NCBI GenBank assembly: GCA_965203615.1
Contig: OZ241900.1
Location: 1,984,001 to 2,048,000, forward strand
From: VXNE01 sp965203615
Lineage (GTDB): Bacteria > Pseudomonadota > Gammaproteobacteria > Pseudomonadales > Azotimanducaceae
DNA length: 64,000 bases
Direction of reading: 5' to 3'
The position numbers and the translations under genes are program-made. Shown one piece after another: positions 17,215 to 26,197 of the stretch; the first letter of the stretch is position 1; each line of letters begins with the position of its first letter. Below the pieces are notes generated by a model. The model was not told where the DNA came from. It did no database searches and saw only the letters and a list, made by a program, of their open reading frames with translations.

Positions 17215-19749
17215 TTAGAGGGTCCGGGCGACTTCTCCGGATTCGAAGACTTCGATCTTGTCGCCAATGCGCACATCGTTGTAGTTGCGAACGCCGATAC
17301 CGCATTCCAGGCCACTGCGTACTTCGGCGACATCGTCCTTGAAACGCCGCAACGACTCCAGTTCGCCCTCGTAAATGACCACGTTGTCTCGCAGGACGCG
17401 AATCTGCTTGTTCCGCGCGACGGTGCCGTCGACCACCATGCAACCGGCGACCTGGCCGAAGCGCGGCGCCGGGAATACGTCCCGAACTTCCGCCATCCCG
17501 ACAATCTCTTCGCGAATCTCCGGCGCCAGGAGGCCCTCCAGGATGCCCTTGATGTCGTCCAGGAGTTCGTAGATCACGCTGTAGTAGTGCAGGTCAAGGC
17601 CCTCTCGCTCGATGACCGCCTTGGCGTTGTTGTCCGCGCGCACGTTGAAACCGAATATCGCGGCGTCGGAGGTCAACGCCAGCATGGCATCGGACTCCGA
17701 GATGCCGCCGACGCCGGCCCAGACAATGTTGACGCCGACCTCGTCGTTGCCGAGATTCCCGCACGCCTGGGAGATTGCCTCCAGGGAGCCGCGCACATCC
17801 GCCTTCAGCACAATCTTCAGGACACGCTTCTCGCCCTGCGCCAGGTCGGCGAAGATGCTCTCGATGTTGGCCGCCTGCTTGACGTTCCGCTGCGCCTGGC
17901 TCTGGTCCGCCCGGAACCCCGCGAGTTCCCGCGCGCGCCGTTCGTCGGCCACGACGGAGAAATCGTCTCCCGCCTCCGGAGTTGCATTCAATCCCAGTAT
18001 CTCGACCGGCACCGAGGGGCCCGCATCTTCGACAGGTTCTCCGCGCTCATTCATCATCAGCCGGACGCGCCCATAGTGTTCGCCGGCGATCACGACATCA
18101 CCACGCCTCAAGGTGCCGTTCTGCACCAATAGCGTGGCCACCGGTCCGCGTCCCCGGTCGAGGCGGGATTCGACCACCACGCCCTGCCCCGGCGCATCGG
18201 GAACCGCCTTCAGCTCCAGTATCTCCGCCTGCAGGTTGATCGCCTCGAGCAGTCGATCAATGCCATCGCCGGTCTCCGCCGAAACTTCGACGAACTGGGT
18301 GTCTCCGCCCCAATCTTCCGGAATGACATCGAGGGCCGAGAGTTCATTCTTGATGCGGTCCGGGTCCGCACCCTCCAGGTCCATCTTGTTGATCGCGACG
18401 ATGATGGGAACTTCCGAAGCCTTGGCGTGTTGCACCGCTTCTTCCGTCTGTGGCATCACGCCATCGTCCCCCGCCACCACGAGCACGACGATGTCGGTCG
18501 CGCGCGCGCCGCGCGCTCGCATCGCGGCGAACGCGGCGTGCCCCGGGGTGTCCAGGAAGCTGATGTCGCCGAACTCGGTGGTCACCCGATAGGCACCGAT
18601 GTGCTGTGTGATTCCCCCGGCCTCACCGGCCACGACGCGGGTATTGCGGATGTAGTCGAGCAGCGATGTCTTGCCGTGATCGACGTGTCCCATCACTGTC
18701 ACGACAGAGGAGCGCGGTTCGCTTTCCCCGTCGTCGATGGTCAGCGATTCCTTGTGTTCCTGCTCGATCTCGTCGGTTGCCACCAGTTTCACCGTGTGGC
18801 CCATCTCCTCGACCACGAGTGAGGCAGTCTCCTGGTCCAGCGGCTGGTTGATCGTAGCCATCACACCCATTTCCATGAGCGTCTTGATGACCTCTCCGGC
18901 CTTGACGCTCATGCGTTGGGCGAGTTCGCCCACCTGGATGAACTCCGGCAATTCGACTTCGTGCTGGATCGCGTCCTGGGGCCGCGTGAACTCGCCGCCC
19001 TTGGTCTCGATGGTAATGCTGGTGGGCATGACCCGTCGCCTGGGAGGACGGGCCTGTCGCTTCAACGACAATTCCCGGCGGCGAGACCGGCCGTCCCCAA
19101 ACTCGTCGTCCCGGCCTCTGCCCCTGCCTCTCGATCGGTCAATCCTGTCCTTGACTCGCTTCCCGACGCGTTCCTGGGACCCTGCCGACTCCGCGGGGGT
19201 GGCCGATTTGGCGGTCTCCGCAGCCCGCGCGGCTTCCGCTGCCCGCTTCGCTTCCTCTTCCAGTCGCGCGAGCTGTTCCTGCCGGCGCCGCTCCTGCTCT
19301 TCTTTCTCACGCTGCTGTCGCGCGGCGTTCTCGCGGACCTTTTCCTCCGCCGCCTTGCGCGCCAGCTCCTGTTGACGGATTCGCTCGGCTTCGATTTCGA
19401 CCTGGCTCGGCTTCGCCTCGGCGGCGGACTTCGCGACGACCGGAGGTTTGGCGGTTTCGCCACCCTTGACATAGATACGCCGCCGCTTGCGCTGCACGGA
19501 TACGGTATGCCCGCCGCGGCCCTGTCCCAGCACCGAGCGCTGGGTACGTTTCAGAGTGACCCGCCTCGGAGGGCTCGGTGCGGACTCCTTGGCGCGTTTC
19601 GAGTACGCGAGCAACACCTTCTTGTTTTCGTCGCTGACGGAGTCGTCCTCGTTCCTTTGCGGCAGGCCGGCATCGCGCATCTGCTTCAACAGGCGCTCCA
19701 CGGGCACGCCCACCGCGATGGCGAGTTGCTTGACGGTGACTTCTGCCAT
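17215..19749 (-). CDS. infB: Translation initiation factor IF-2
   Basis: 844 residues. The N-terminal ~60 residues form the IF2N fold (VKQLAIAVGVPVERLL). A long charged, alanine-, arginine- and glutamate-rich linker follows to ~250, then a second IF2N and the GTPase domain with G1 GHVDHGKTS near 350, G3 DTPGHAAF, G4 NKMD and G5 region SAETGDG. Domains II, III and IV follow, including the C-terminal fMet-tRNA binding barrel. IF-2 places initiator tRNA on the 30S subunit; the initiator tRNA gene lies upstream in the same operon. Five bases separate it from nusA. Confidence 0.99.
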   Translation of the reverse strand: MAEVTVKQLAIAVGVPVERLLKQMRDAGLPQRNEDDSVSDENKKVLLAYSKRAKESAPSPPRRVTLKRTQRSVLGQGRGGHTVSVQRKRRRIYVKGGETAKPPVVAKSAAEAKPSQVEIEAERIRQQELARKAAEEKVRENAARQQREKEEQERRRQEQLARLEEEAKRAAEAARAAETAKSATPAESAGSQERVGKRVKDRIDRSRGRGRGRDDEFGDGRSRRRELSLKRQARPPRRRVMPTSITIETKGGEFTRPQDAIQHEVELPEFIQVGELAQRMSVKAGEVIKTLMEMGVMATINQPLDQETASLVVEEMGHTVKLVATDEIEQEHKESLTIDDGESEPRSSVVTVMGHVDHGKTSLLDYIRNTRVVAGEAGGITQHIGAYRVTTEFGDISFLDTPGHAAFAAMRARGARATDIVVLVVAGDDGVMPQTEEAVQHAKASEVPIIVAINKMDLEGADPDRIKNELSALDVIPEDWGGDTQFVEVSAETGDGIDRLLEAINLQAEILELKAVPDAPGQGVVVESRLDRGRGPVATLLVQNGTLRRGDVVIAGEHYGRVRLMMNERGEPVEDAGPSVPVEILGLNATPEAGDDFSVVADERRARELAGFRADQSQAQRNVKQAANIESIFADLAQGEKRVLKIVLKADVRGSLEAISQACGNLGNDEVGVNIVWAGVGGISESDAMLALTSDAAIFGFNVRADNNAKAVIEREGLDLHYYSVIYELLDDIKGILEGLLAPEIREEIVGMAEVRDVFPAPRFGQVAGCMVVDGTVARNKQIRVLRDNVVIYEGELESLRRFKDDVAEVRSGLECGIGVRNYNDVRIGDKIEVFESGEVARTL

Positions 19750-19754
19750 ACGGC

Positions 19755-21305
19755 TCAGCTCCCCTCGCCGTCCGACGGGGACAGTGCGTCAACCTCGGAT
19801 TCGGCTTCCTCAAACCAGGGAGCGCGCGCCGTCATGATCAGTGCGCTTGCTCTCTCTTCGCCGATTCCGGCTTCGATGTCGAGCAGATCCGGCGTGGCAA
19901 GCTCGGCCAGGTCTTCCCTGGTGACGATCGCGTTCGCGGCAAGCTTGTAGGCGAGTTCGCTGTCCATGCCATCGAGATTCAACAGATCCTCGGCGGGCTC
20001 ACCCGCTTCCGGATCGCCCAACGCCATCTCCTTGGCAACCAGGGCATCCTTGGCTCGAGTGCGGAGTTCTTCGACGAGTTCGTCATCGAACCCCTCGATC
20101 GCGCGAAGTTCTTCGATCGGAACGTAGGCGACTTCTTCGATGCTGGTGAAACCTTCCTCCGCAAGCACGCCGGCAACATCCTCGCCGACGGAAAGAGACT
20201 CCATGAACCGTTGGATGTAGGACTGTGCCTCGTCCTCCTGGCGTTGCGCCGCCTCTTCGTCGGTCATGATGTTGAGCTCCCAGCCGGTGAGTTGGCTGGC
20301 AAGCCTGACGTTCTCTCCCTTGTGGCCGATCGCCTGGGCGAGATTGTCTTCCCGCACGGCGATGTCCATGGAGCGCGTATCGTCGTCAAGCACGATGGAT
20401 ACGACTTCGGCAGGTTGCATGGCGTTGATGGCCAGTTGCGCCGGATCCTGATTCCAGAGGACGATGTCCACCCGCTCTCCGTCCAGTTCGCTGCACACGG
20501 CCTGAACGCGCGAACCTCGCATGCCCACGCACGCCCCCACGGGGTCGATGCGGCCATCATTGGTGTACACCGCGATCTTCGCCCGCGACCCCGGATTCCT
20601 GGCCGCGGCCCGTATTTCGATGATGTGCTCCGCGATCTCCGGCACTTCCACCTTGAACAGTTCGATCAACATTTCGGAATCCGTGCGCGACAGCATGAGC
20701 TGCGGCCCACGGACTTCCGGTCGGATTTCCGTCAGCAGCGCGCGCATGCGGTCACCCACGCGGAAAATCTCCCTCGGGATCAGCGACGTTCGCATCAACA
20801 TCGCTTCGGCGTTGTTGCCGAGATCCACGATGACCGCTTCCCGCGTCGTTCGCTTTACCGAGCCGCTTACCAGTTGCCCGACCCTGGGCAGGTATTTTTC
20901 GAGGACTTGCGCGCGCTCCGCTTCGCGGACCTTCTGTGTGAGCACCTGCCTCGCAGCCTGCGCCGCGATGCGGCCGAACTCTACCGACTCGACGGGGATC
21001 TCGTAGAAGTCGCCGATTTCGAGCGACGCATCCTTTTCCTTTGCCTCGTCCGGCTCCAGTTCCGCGTCCGGATTGGGAAATTCGTCTTCCTCCAGCTCCC
21101 GTTCCGGGTCGATCACCAGCCAACAGCGAAACGTCTCGTAGTCGCCGCTTTCCCGGTCTATCGCGACGCGAAACTCGGCATCCTCGACATACCTCTTCTT
21201 GGTAGCCGTCGCGAGCGCGGACTCAAGCGCCCCGAAGATGACCTCCTCCGACACCCCTTTCTCGTGGGACAGCGACTCGACAACGGTGAGAATTTCTTTA
21301 CTCAT
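19755..21305 (-). CDS. nusA: Transcription termination/antitermination factor NusA
   Basis: 516 residues with the full proteobacterial architecture: an N-terminal RNA polymerase-binding domain opening MSKEILTVVESLSHEKGV, an S1 domain near 130-200, two KH domains (GACVGMRGSRVQAV and IGHKGENVRLAS), and two C-terminal acidic helix-hairpin-helix repeats (about 370-490). NusA binds the elongating polymerase to modulate pausing, termination and antitermination. It overlaps the end of rimP by 8 bases, the conserved coupled arrangement. Confidence 0.99.
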   Translation of the reverse strand: MSKEILTVVESLSHEKGVSEEVIFGALESALATATKKRYVEDAEFRVAIDRESGDYETFRCWLVIDPERELEEDEFPNPDAELEPDEAKEKDASLEIGDFYEIPVESVEFGRIAAQAARQVLTQKVREAERAQVLEKYLPRVGQLVSGSVKRTTREAVIVDLGNNAEAMLMRTSLIPREIFRVGDRMRALLTEIRPEVRGPQLMLSRTDSEMLIELFKVEVPEIAEHIIEIRAAARNPGSRAKIAVYTNDGRIDPVGACVGMRGSRVQAVCSELDGERVDIVLWNQDPAQLAINAMQPAEVVSIVLDDDTRSMDIAVREDNLAQAIGHKGENVRLASQLTGWELNIMTDEEAAQRQEDEAQSYIQRFMESLSVGEDVAGVLAEEGFTSIEEVAYVPIEELRAIEGFDDELVEELRTRAKDALVAKEMALGDPEAGEPAEDLLNLDGMDSELAYKLAANAIVTREDLAELATPDLLDIEAGIGEERASALIMTARAPWFEEAESEVDALSPSDGEGS

Positions 21306-21771
21306 CTACCGACTCCCCGGGCACGACTCTCGCTCTCTGCACCTGTTCCAATGGAACCGCGCAGGTGGTGTCGGTGTCGTTCATACGCAAGATGACATCC
21401 CCGCCTTGCACACCATCGATCAGGCCGACGAATTTGCGGCGCCCTTCCAACGGGAATCGCAAGCGCAGGTCCACCGCCCGTCCGATGTGCGCCGCGTACT
21501 GGTGGGGCTTGAACAGAATCCGGTCCAGGCCCGGTGACGAGACTTCCAGCGTATGCACCGTCCGAACCGGATCGTCCACGTCCAGAACGCCGTTCAACTG
21601 GTGACTGACTCGCTCGCAGTCCCCCAACGTCACCCCGCTCGGCGCGTCGATATAGACCCGCAACGTTGCGCGTTTGCCGCCTGACAGGTATTCCAGACCC
21701 CAAAGTTCGTACCCCAGTCCCGTTACCGTCGGCTCGAGCAATTGCTCCAGTTCCTGTTCCCTTCTTCTCAC
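21298..21771 (-). CDS. rimP: Ribosome maturation factor RimP
   Basis: 157 residues. The start at 21771 is a GTG; no ATG lies in frame nearby. The N-terminal region LEPTVTGLGYELWGLEY, then RVYIDAPSGVTLGDCERVSHQL and LEVSSPGLDR are the classical RimP segments, followed by the C-terminal SH3-like domain. It is needed for 30S maturation. First protein gene of the operon, about 260 bases downstream of tRNA-fMet on the same strand, with a strong hairpin between them. Confidence 0.97.
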   Translation of the reverse strand: MRRREQELEQLLEPTVTGLGYELWGLEYLSGGKRATLRVYIDAPSGVTLGDCERVSHQLNGVLDVDDPVRTVHTLEVSSPGLDRILFKPHQYAAHIGRAVDLRLRFPLEGRRKFVGLIDGVQGGDVILRMNDTDTTCAVPLEQVQRARVVPGESVDE

Positions 21772-21802
21772 TTCGTCGTGCCGACATTTGCCTACACATA
21801 CA

Positions 21803-21828
21803 AAAAATGGGCGATCCCGCCCATTTTT
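21803..21828 (-). terminator. Perfect hairpin with A/T arms between tRNA-fMet and rimP
   Basis: An 11-bp perfect stem (21803-21813 with 21818-21828) closes a 4-base loop. The stem ends in five A:T pairs, so either strand ends in a U run. On the minus strand it sits downstream of tRNA-fMet and upstream of rimP. It may terminate the tRNA transcript, attenuate the rimP-nusA-infB operon, or be a NusA-sensitive leader site. Confidence 0.75.
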
Positions 21829-21963
21829 ACCGTTCGTTCGCGTCGGGCCGGCTCACCGTCGCTGACGCGAGCCGGACTTCCAACCTAACGAAGAACCCCA
21901 AACGAGGGGGCTCTCGCATGGTTCGCCTCCGGCGACGGGGCTAATGCCCGCGCTTTCCCTAAT

Positions 21964-22000
21964 GCGTCAGCGGTCGGGGCATCTCGCCCGGCTGAAGGCT
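21964..22000. repeat. Dispersed 37-bp repeat, copy 1
   Basis: A 37-base unit beginning gcgtcagcggtcgggg and ending in cggctgaaggct. A second copy with only a few differences is at 24144-24180. The middle (gggg..ctc.ccc) can fold into a small GC hairpin, so it resembles a REP-type intergenic repeat. A shorter related stretch (ctccccggctgaaggct) occurs near 29371-29388. Confidence 0.6.
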
Positions 22001-22030
22001 CCTTGCGAGCTGAACCCTCCGTGCCATCGT

Positions 22031-22107
<77 letters not shown>

Positions 22108-22225
22108 TCAGCAAGAGCGGGATTATAGCTTACAAACCCGCCTGTGCAATCGCCCCCACGGGCGCTTTCAGGGCAGGTTCAGCGGCCTTCGAAGTGGTGC
22201 TGTCGGGCAGGTATGCTTGGGTCCC

Positions 22226-23179
22226 ATGCGAACCGAATCCCCGGGGACCGGCGTCCCCGTCATCGACATCTCCTCACTGGATGCGTGCACCCTCGCACAT
22301 ATCGACGCCGCCTGTCTGGAGTGGGGCTTCTTTCACGTCACCGGTCACGGCGTGCCGAAGACCGTATGCGACAACGCCCTGACCGGGATGCGGAAGTTCT
22401 TTGCGCTGCCGCGCGACCGGAAACTTGCCGTCGAGCGCACGGCGACAAACAGTTGGGGTTTCTATGATCGCGAACTGACCAAGAACGTGCCCGACTGGAA
22501 GGAGATATTCGATGTCGGACCGGCCGGGGGGGAGGGTCCCATGGCCGCCGCCAGCCCACAGTGGCCAGCCGAGCCAGCGACCTTCCGCCCGGCGCTGGAA
22601 ACGTTCGCCCGGGAAGCCGAGCGCATCGCATATCGAATACTGACGGCACTCAGCATCAACCTTGGCCAGGCGCCCGATACACTGCGGGCCTGCTTCCGGG
22701 ATCACACCAGTTTCCTCAGGCTCAACCACTATCCCGCGTGCAGCGATCCTGCGCCGCCGGATTCACCCACGGTGCCGGAATACGGTCACCTGGCCATAGG
22801 CCACCACACCGATGCCGGCGCCGTCACGGTGCTGTTGCAGGACGATCAGCCAGGGCTGCAGGTGTTGCACGACGGCGCATGGTCAACCGTGGCGCCAGTG
22901 CCGGACGCCCTCACCATCAACATAGGCGACGTCGTGCAGGTCTGGTCCAACGATCGATATCCGGCACCTCTGCACCGGGTCACCGCCCACGCCAGCCGGG
23001 AGAGGTTCAGCGCACCGTATTTCTTCAACCCGGGCTATGACACCGATTTCGCACCGTTGGCTGGATCGCCGCGGTATCAGGCGATCAACTGGGGCGAGTA
23101 CCGTGCCGCGCGAAGCGCCGGAGACTACGCGGACATCGGGGAAGAGATCCAGATCTCGCACTTTCGAATGCGGGCTTGA
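22226..23179 (+). CDS. 2-oxoglutarate/Fe(II)-dependent oxygenase, isopenicillin N synthase-like family
   Basis: 317 residues from the ATG at 22226. The frame is open upstream across the antisense of tRNA-fMet, so earlier starts are unlikely. The N-terminal DIOX_N domain has VPVIDISSLD and GFFHVTGHGVP. The catalytic jelly roll has HHTDAGAVTVLLQD (first His and Asp iron ligands), LHRVTAH (distal His) and RFSAPYFFNP (Arg for 2-oxoglutarate). This architecture is shared by isopenicillin N synthase-like proteins of unknown substrate. It is not in an operon: neighbours are a tRNA on the opposite strand and a small membrane protein downstream. Confidence 0.9.
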   Translation: MRTESPGTGVPVIDISSLDACTLAHIDAACLEWGFFHVTGHGVPKTVCDNALTGMRKFFALPRDRKLAVERTATNSWGFYDRELTKNVPDWKEIFDVGPAGGEGPMAAASPQWPAEPATFRPALETFAREAERIAYRILTALSINLGQAPDTLRACFRDHTSFLRLNHYPACSDPAPPDSPTVPEYGHLAIGHHTDAGAVTVLLQDDQPGLQVLHDGAWSTVAPVPDALTINIGDVVQVWSNDRYPAPLHRVTAHASRERFSAPYFFNPGYDTDFAPLAGSPRYQAINWGEYRAARSAGDYADIGEEIQISHFRMRA

Positions 23180-23261
23180 GGGAGAACGATCCGGGGGCGA
23201 TAGCGTTGGGTCTGCCCCGAGTCGAAGCAACTTCGACTCTGTGCGACATGAGGAAGAAGCG

Positions 23262-23546
23262 ATGAACAGTCACCGCCTGTTCTGGATTGCTTTCGTTGCG
23301 GGCATAGTCGCCTGGGTTCCATCCATGCTGACTCCCGCCCGCGACTGGTTTGACTGGTTGTCCTCTCCGGGCATGGTCCTGATCCTGGTCTTTCTTAGGG
23401 CTGTACCGTGGCCCGACTCGGTCTACGGCCTGTTCGGATCGGACGGGGCGTGGTGGTCGCCGCTCTTTGTACCATTGATGAACGGACTGTTCTGTGGCGC
23501 CGTCGCGCTCGGCGTGTGGAAGCTAAGGGGAATCCTCAAGCGCTAG
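23262..23546 (+). CDS. Small hypothetical membrane protein
   Basis: 94 residues from the ATG at 23262, preceded by aggaagaag at good ribosome-binding distance. Three hydrophobic stretches: residues ~5-20 (FWIAFVAGIVAWVPSML), ~37-50 (GMVLILVFLRAVP) and ~70-88 (FVPLMNGLFCGAVALGVW). No family recognised. It ends four bases before the convergent end of the next membrane protein gene. Confidence 0.65.
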   Translation: MNSHRLFWIAFVAGIVAWVPSMLTPARDWFDWLSSPGMVLILVFLRAVPWPDSVYGLFGSDGAWWSPLFVPLMNGLFCGAVALGVWKLRGILKR

Positions 23547-23550
23547 ACTC

Positions 23551-24093
23551 CTATCGGCGGACTGGCACCCGGGTTGCGTGCCCGGGACGTTCCCTCAGAC
23601 GAAGGAAGCCGAGCCAGTGCAGGCCCAGCCCCGCCGAAAGGAGGATCGGACCGGCGAGTCCGATGGCGATGTTGTCCACAAGCTGCCTGTTGACCTCTCC
23701 GTGTCCGAGCAAAAACACAAGCTCCCCAATGCGCGGATCGTCCGTCAACCCGCCGTCCATGCCCGCGATCGCTTTCGCCATGTAGGGTGCGGCGTACATG
23801 AGAGAGGCGAACCAAACCAGAACGCACAGCGTGAGCATCACCGTGAGCGCCCATCCGACCATCACGAGCCAAAGCGTGTCCGGGAATCGCCGCAGCCGGA
23901 GTATCGCTCCAATAGCCCCGAGCGTGGACAGAAGCGCGGTGAAGCCTCCCGTCCCGGTAACCTCTATCCAGGAATAGCTCGCCGTCACTGGCGAGAAGCC
24001 GGGCCACTCGACGGTCAGTTCTACTGTAGGCCAGAACACGCCTACCAGAATGAGAACGGCAGCCAGAAGCTGCAGCCGCAGGGTCACTGCCAT
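23551..24093 (-). CDS. Hypothetical integral membrane protein
   Basis: 180 residues from the ATG at 24093, which has a GGAG about nine bases upstream; a GTG at 24135 in the same frame is less likely. Hydrophobic segments: near 5-22 (QLLAAVLILVGVFWP), ~50-65, ~75-105 (LVMVGWALTVMLTLCVLVWF) and ~140-165. The polar part between the first two segments may be periplasmic. I recognise no domain. The neighbour upstream on the same strand is the cysteine synthase-glutaredoxin gene, separated by a repeat copy. Confidence 0.65.
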   Translation of the reverse strand: MAVTLRLQLLAAVLILVGVFWPTVELTVEWPGFSPVTASYSWIEVTGTGGFTALLSTLGAIGAILRLRRFPDTLWLVMVGWALTVMLTLCVLVWFASLMYAAPYMAKAIAGMDGGLTDDPRIGELVFLLGHGEVNRQLVDNIAIGLAGPILLSAGLGLHWLGFLRLRERPGHATRVPVRR

Positions 24094-24143
24094 AGACTCG
24101 ACTCCAGACACGGGATAAGTCCTTTCAGCTAGCACTTCCTTAC

Positions 24144-24180
24144 GCGTCAGCGGTCGGGGAAGCTCCCCCGGCTGAGGGCT
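24144..24180. repeat. Dispersed 37-bp repeat, copy 2
   Basis: Same unit as at 21964-22000, differing mainly in the central loop and one base of the final segment. The inner sequence ggggaagctcccc is a perfect hairpin stem with a 3-base loop. The copy touches the stop codon of the cysteine synthase gene, so it may form part of its 3' end. Confidence 0.6.
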
Positions 24181-25654
24181 AGCGTGGATGCAGCCAGGTT
24201 GGAAGCAATTCGTAGGCGTCCAAACTCAGAGTCCGGTCGTATGACACGTCCGCCTCGTCGAGCATCCGAGCCAGACTGCCATCGTTGAATGCGTCGAACG
24301 CTTCCGTGCAGCCGCCGACATGCTCCCCGCCAAAGAAGATCTGCGGGATCGTCGGTTGTCCGGTCCGCTCGAGCAATGCGCCACGGATCCTGCCGCTCCA
24401 GTCACCGTCCCGGTACTCCGCCGAGTCGAGGTCAATGGTGCGCAACGGAATGGACGCCCGCTCGAACAGTTTGCGTACCGCCCAACAGAACTCACACCAC
24501 TGCAGCGAGAACATGACCACCTGTTGCGAATCGCGCACGGTCTCCTCGACAAACCGCGCAGCCTTGCCGTCGACTCCATTTGCGCCGTTCTGCTGCGGCG
24601 CCGCACCCGACACATCGAATCGATAGCCCGGCGTCGATTGCGAGATAGCGGCTTCTTCTTCGGTCATCTCCGCGCCGATGTCGTCGAACAGCGGCGTCGA
24701 AAGATAGCGTTCTCCGGTATCGGGCAACATGCAGAGGATGTTTGCGCCCGCCTTCGCGCGCCGTGCGACCTGTAACGCGCCGACAAGCGTGGCACCGCTC
24801 GATATGCCGACAAAGACACCTTCCTGTCGAGCCAGTTCACGGCATGCCGCCATGGCATCCTCGCCTTCGACGCCCAGCACTTCGTCCACCCAGTCGGCAG
24901 CCACCGCATCTTCCGTCAGTCTGGGTATGAAGTCGGGGCTCCAACCCTGCATCAGGTGCGGCCGAAAATGCGGATGGCTCGCCGTCGGCGCGCCGTTGTC
25001 GTCGCGCTCCTGGACGACTCCGCTCGCCAACACGGGCGCATTGGCTGGCTCACAGACTATGATCCGAGTGCCTGGCGACTCGGCCTTCAGCACCCGACCC
25101 ACGCCCTTCAACGTGCCGCCCGTTCCATAGCCCGTCACCCAGTAGTCGAGGGGTTCATCGCCGAAGTCCCTGAGAATCTCCCGCGCCGTCGTGCGTGAGT
25201 GCATGTCCGCGTTCGCCTCGTTCTCGAACTGACGACAGAGGAACCAACCGTGTTCTCGGGAGAGTTCCACGGCCTTGGCAAGCATCCCGCTGCCCTTTTC
25301 GGATGCGGGAGTCAGCACCACCCTGGCGCCGAGGAACCGCATGAGCCTGCGGCGTTCAACACTGAAATTCTCTGCCATCGTCACGACCAGCGGGTAGCCG
25401 CGCTGGGCACAAACCATGGCGAGACCGATTCCCGTATTGCCGCTCGTGGCCTCGACCACCGTCTGTCCGGCCTTAAGCACTCCTCGACGCTCGGCGTCCT
25501 CGATGACGCCGAGCGCGAGTCGGTCCTTGACCGAACCCATGGGGTTGAATGCCTCGATCTTCGCAAACAGGTTCACGCCCGGAGGAGCGACCTTGGTGAG
25601 GCGCACCACCGGCGTATTGCCTATGGTGTCCAGGATGTTCTCGAACTTCGCCAC
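24179..25654 (-). CDS. Cysteine synthase-glutaredoxin fusion protein
   Basis: 491 residues from a GTG at 25654, chosen because GGAAGGGG precedes it and the protein then starts VAKFENILDTIGNTPVV, the usual cysteine synthase opening. Residues 1-~340 are a PLP fold-type II enzyme: SVKDRLALGVIED (PLP lysine), EATSGNTGIGLA (phosphate loop), GYGTGGTLKGV and GISSGAT. After a linker of ~40 residues, residues ~385-490 are a glutaredoxin domain with VVMFSLQWCEFCWAVRKLF (CxxC), QPTIPQIFFGG (cis-Pro) and GGCTEAFD. The enzyme should form cysteine from O-acetyl- or O-phospho-serine or related acceptors. The fused thiol domain may deliver or reduce the sulfur donor. Cystathionine beta-synthase activity is the alternative. 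Confidence 0.88.
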   Translation of the reverse strand: MAKFENILDTIGNTPVVRLTKVAPPGVNLFAKIEAFNPMGSVKDRLALGVIEDAERRGVLKAGQTVVEATSGNTGIGLAMVCAQRGYPLVVTMAENFSVERRRLMRFLGARVVLTPASEKGSGMLAKAVELSREHGWFLCRQFENEANADMHSRTTAREILRDFGDEPLDYWVTGYGTGGTLKGVGRVLKAESPGTRIIVCEPANAPVLASGVVQERDDNGAPTASHPHFRPHLMQGWSPDFIPRLTEDAVAADWVDEVLGVEGEDAMAACRELARQEGVFVGISSGATLVGALQVARRAKAGANILCMLPDTGERYLSTPLFDDIGAEMTEEEAAISQSTPGYRFDVSGAAPQQNGANGVDGKAARFVEETVRDSQQVVMFSLQWCEFCWAVRKLFERASIPLRTIDLDSAEYRDGDWSGRIRGALLERTGQPTIPQIFFGGEHVGGCTEAFDAFNDGSLARMLDEADVSYDRTLSLDAYELLPTWLHPR

Positions 25655-25749
25655 GCGGCCCCTTCCTTCTGCCTGCGGAAAGGGCGTGGATGCTACAACA
25701 CGTGCGCATACATACAATGCCGGCGTACATCGGACAGAGGGCGTGAACA

Positions 25750-26118
25750 ATGAAGGTGATACGTGTCTACACGGGCGACGATGGCGAGTCGCATTTCGAG
25801 GACGTCGATATCGGGGTGCAACCGCAGGGGGGTATCGGGAGGCTGTCCAGCCTGATTCGGGGACCTGGCGTGATCTTCCGCGAGGTGGACGGTGACTACG
25901 ACCTCGACTTCCACCAGGCGCCGCGGCGGCAGTTCGTCGTCAACCTGCGGGGTGCCGTGGACATCACCGTCGGCAGCGGCGAAATGCGCAGACTCGGACC
26001 GGGCGACATCCTGCTTGCCGAGGACACCACCGGCCACGGCCACAAGAGTCGGGCCGTGGATGGCCGCCCGCGAAGTTGTCTCTTCGTCCCCATCGACGAA
26101 GACGTGACACTGCCTTGA
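25750..26118 (+). CDS. Small cupin-domain protein
   Basis: 122 residues. The second half reads as a single cupin barrel: RRQFVVNLRGAVDITVGSGE, GPGDILLAEDTTGHGH and a final strand SCLFVPID. The GHGH gives possible metal ligands but the full two-motif histidine set is not obvious. The start ATG at 25750 is divergent from the cysteine synthase gene. Function unknown; related proteins are often annotated only as cupin-domain proteins. Confidence 0.75.
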   Translation: MKVIRVYTGDDGESHFEDVDIGVQPQGGIGRLSSLIRGPGVIFREVDGDYDLDFHQAPRRQFVVNLRGAVDITVGSGEMRRLGPGDILLAEDTTGHGHKSRAVDGRPRSCLFVPIDEDVTLP

Positions 26119-26197
26119 CGCAATCCGCAAAAACAACCTCCGGGCTGCACCGGTGAGCAACAGCCACGGTAGCTCCCCGTCAGTTGGGGAGATTCGT

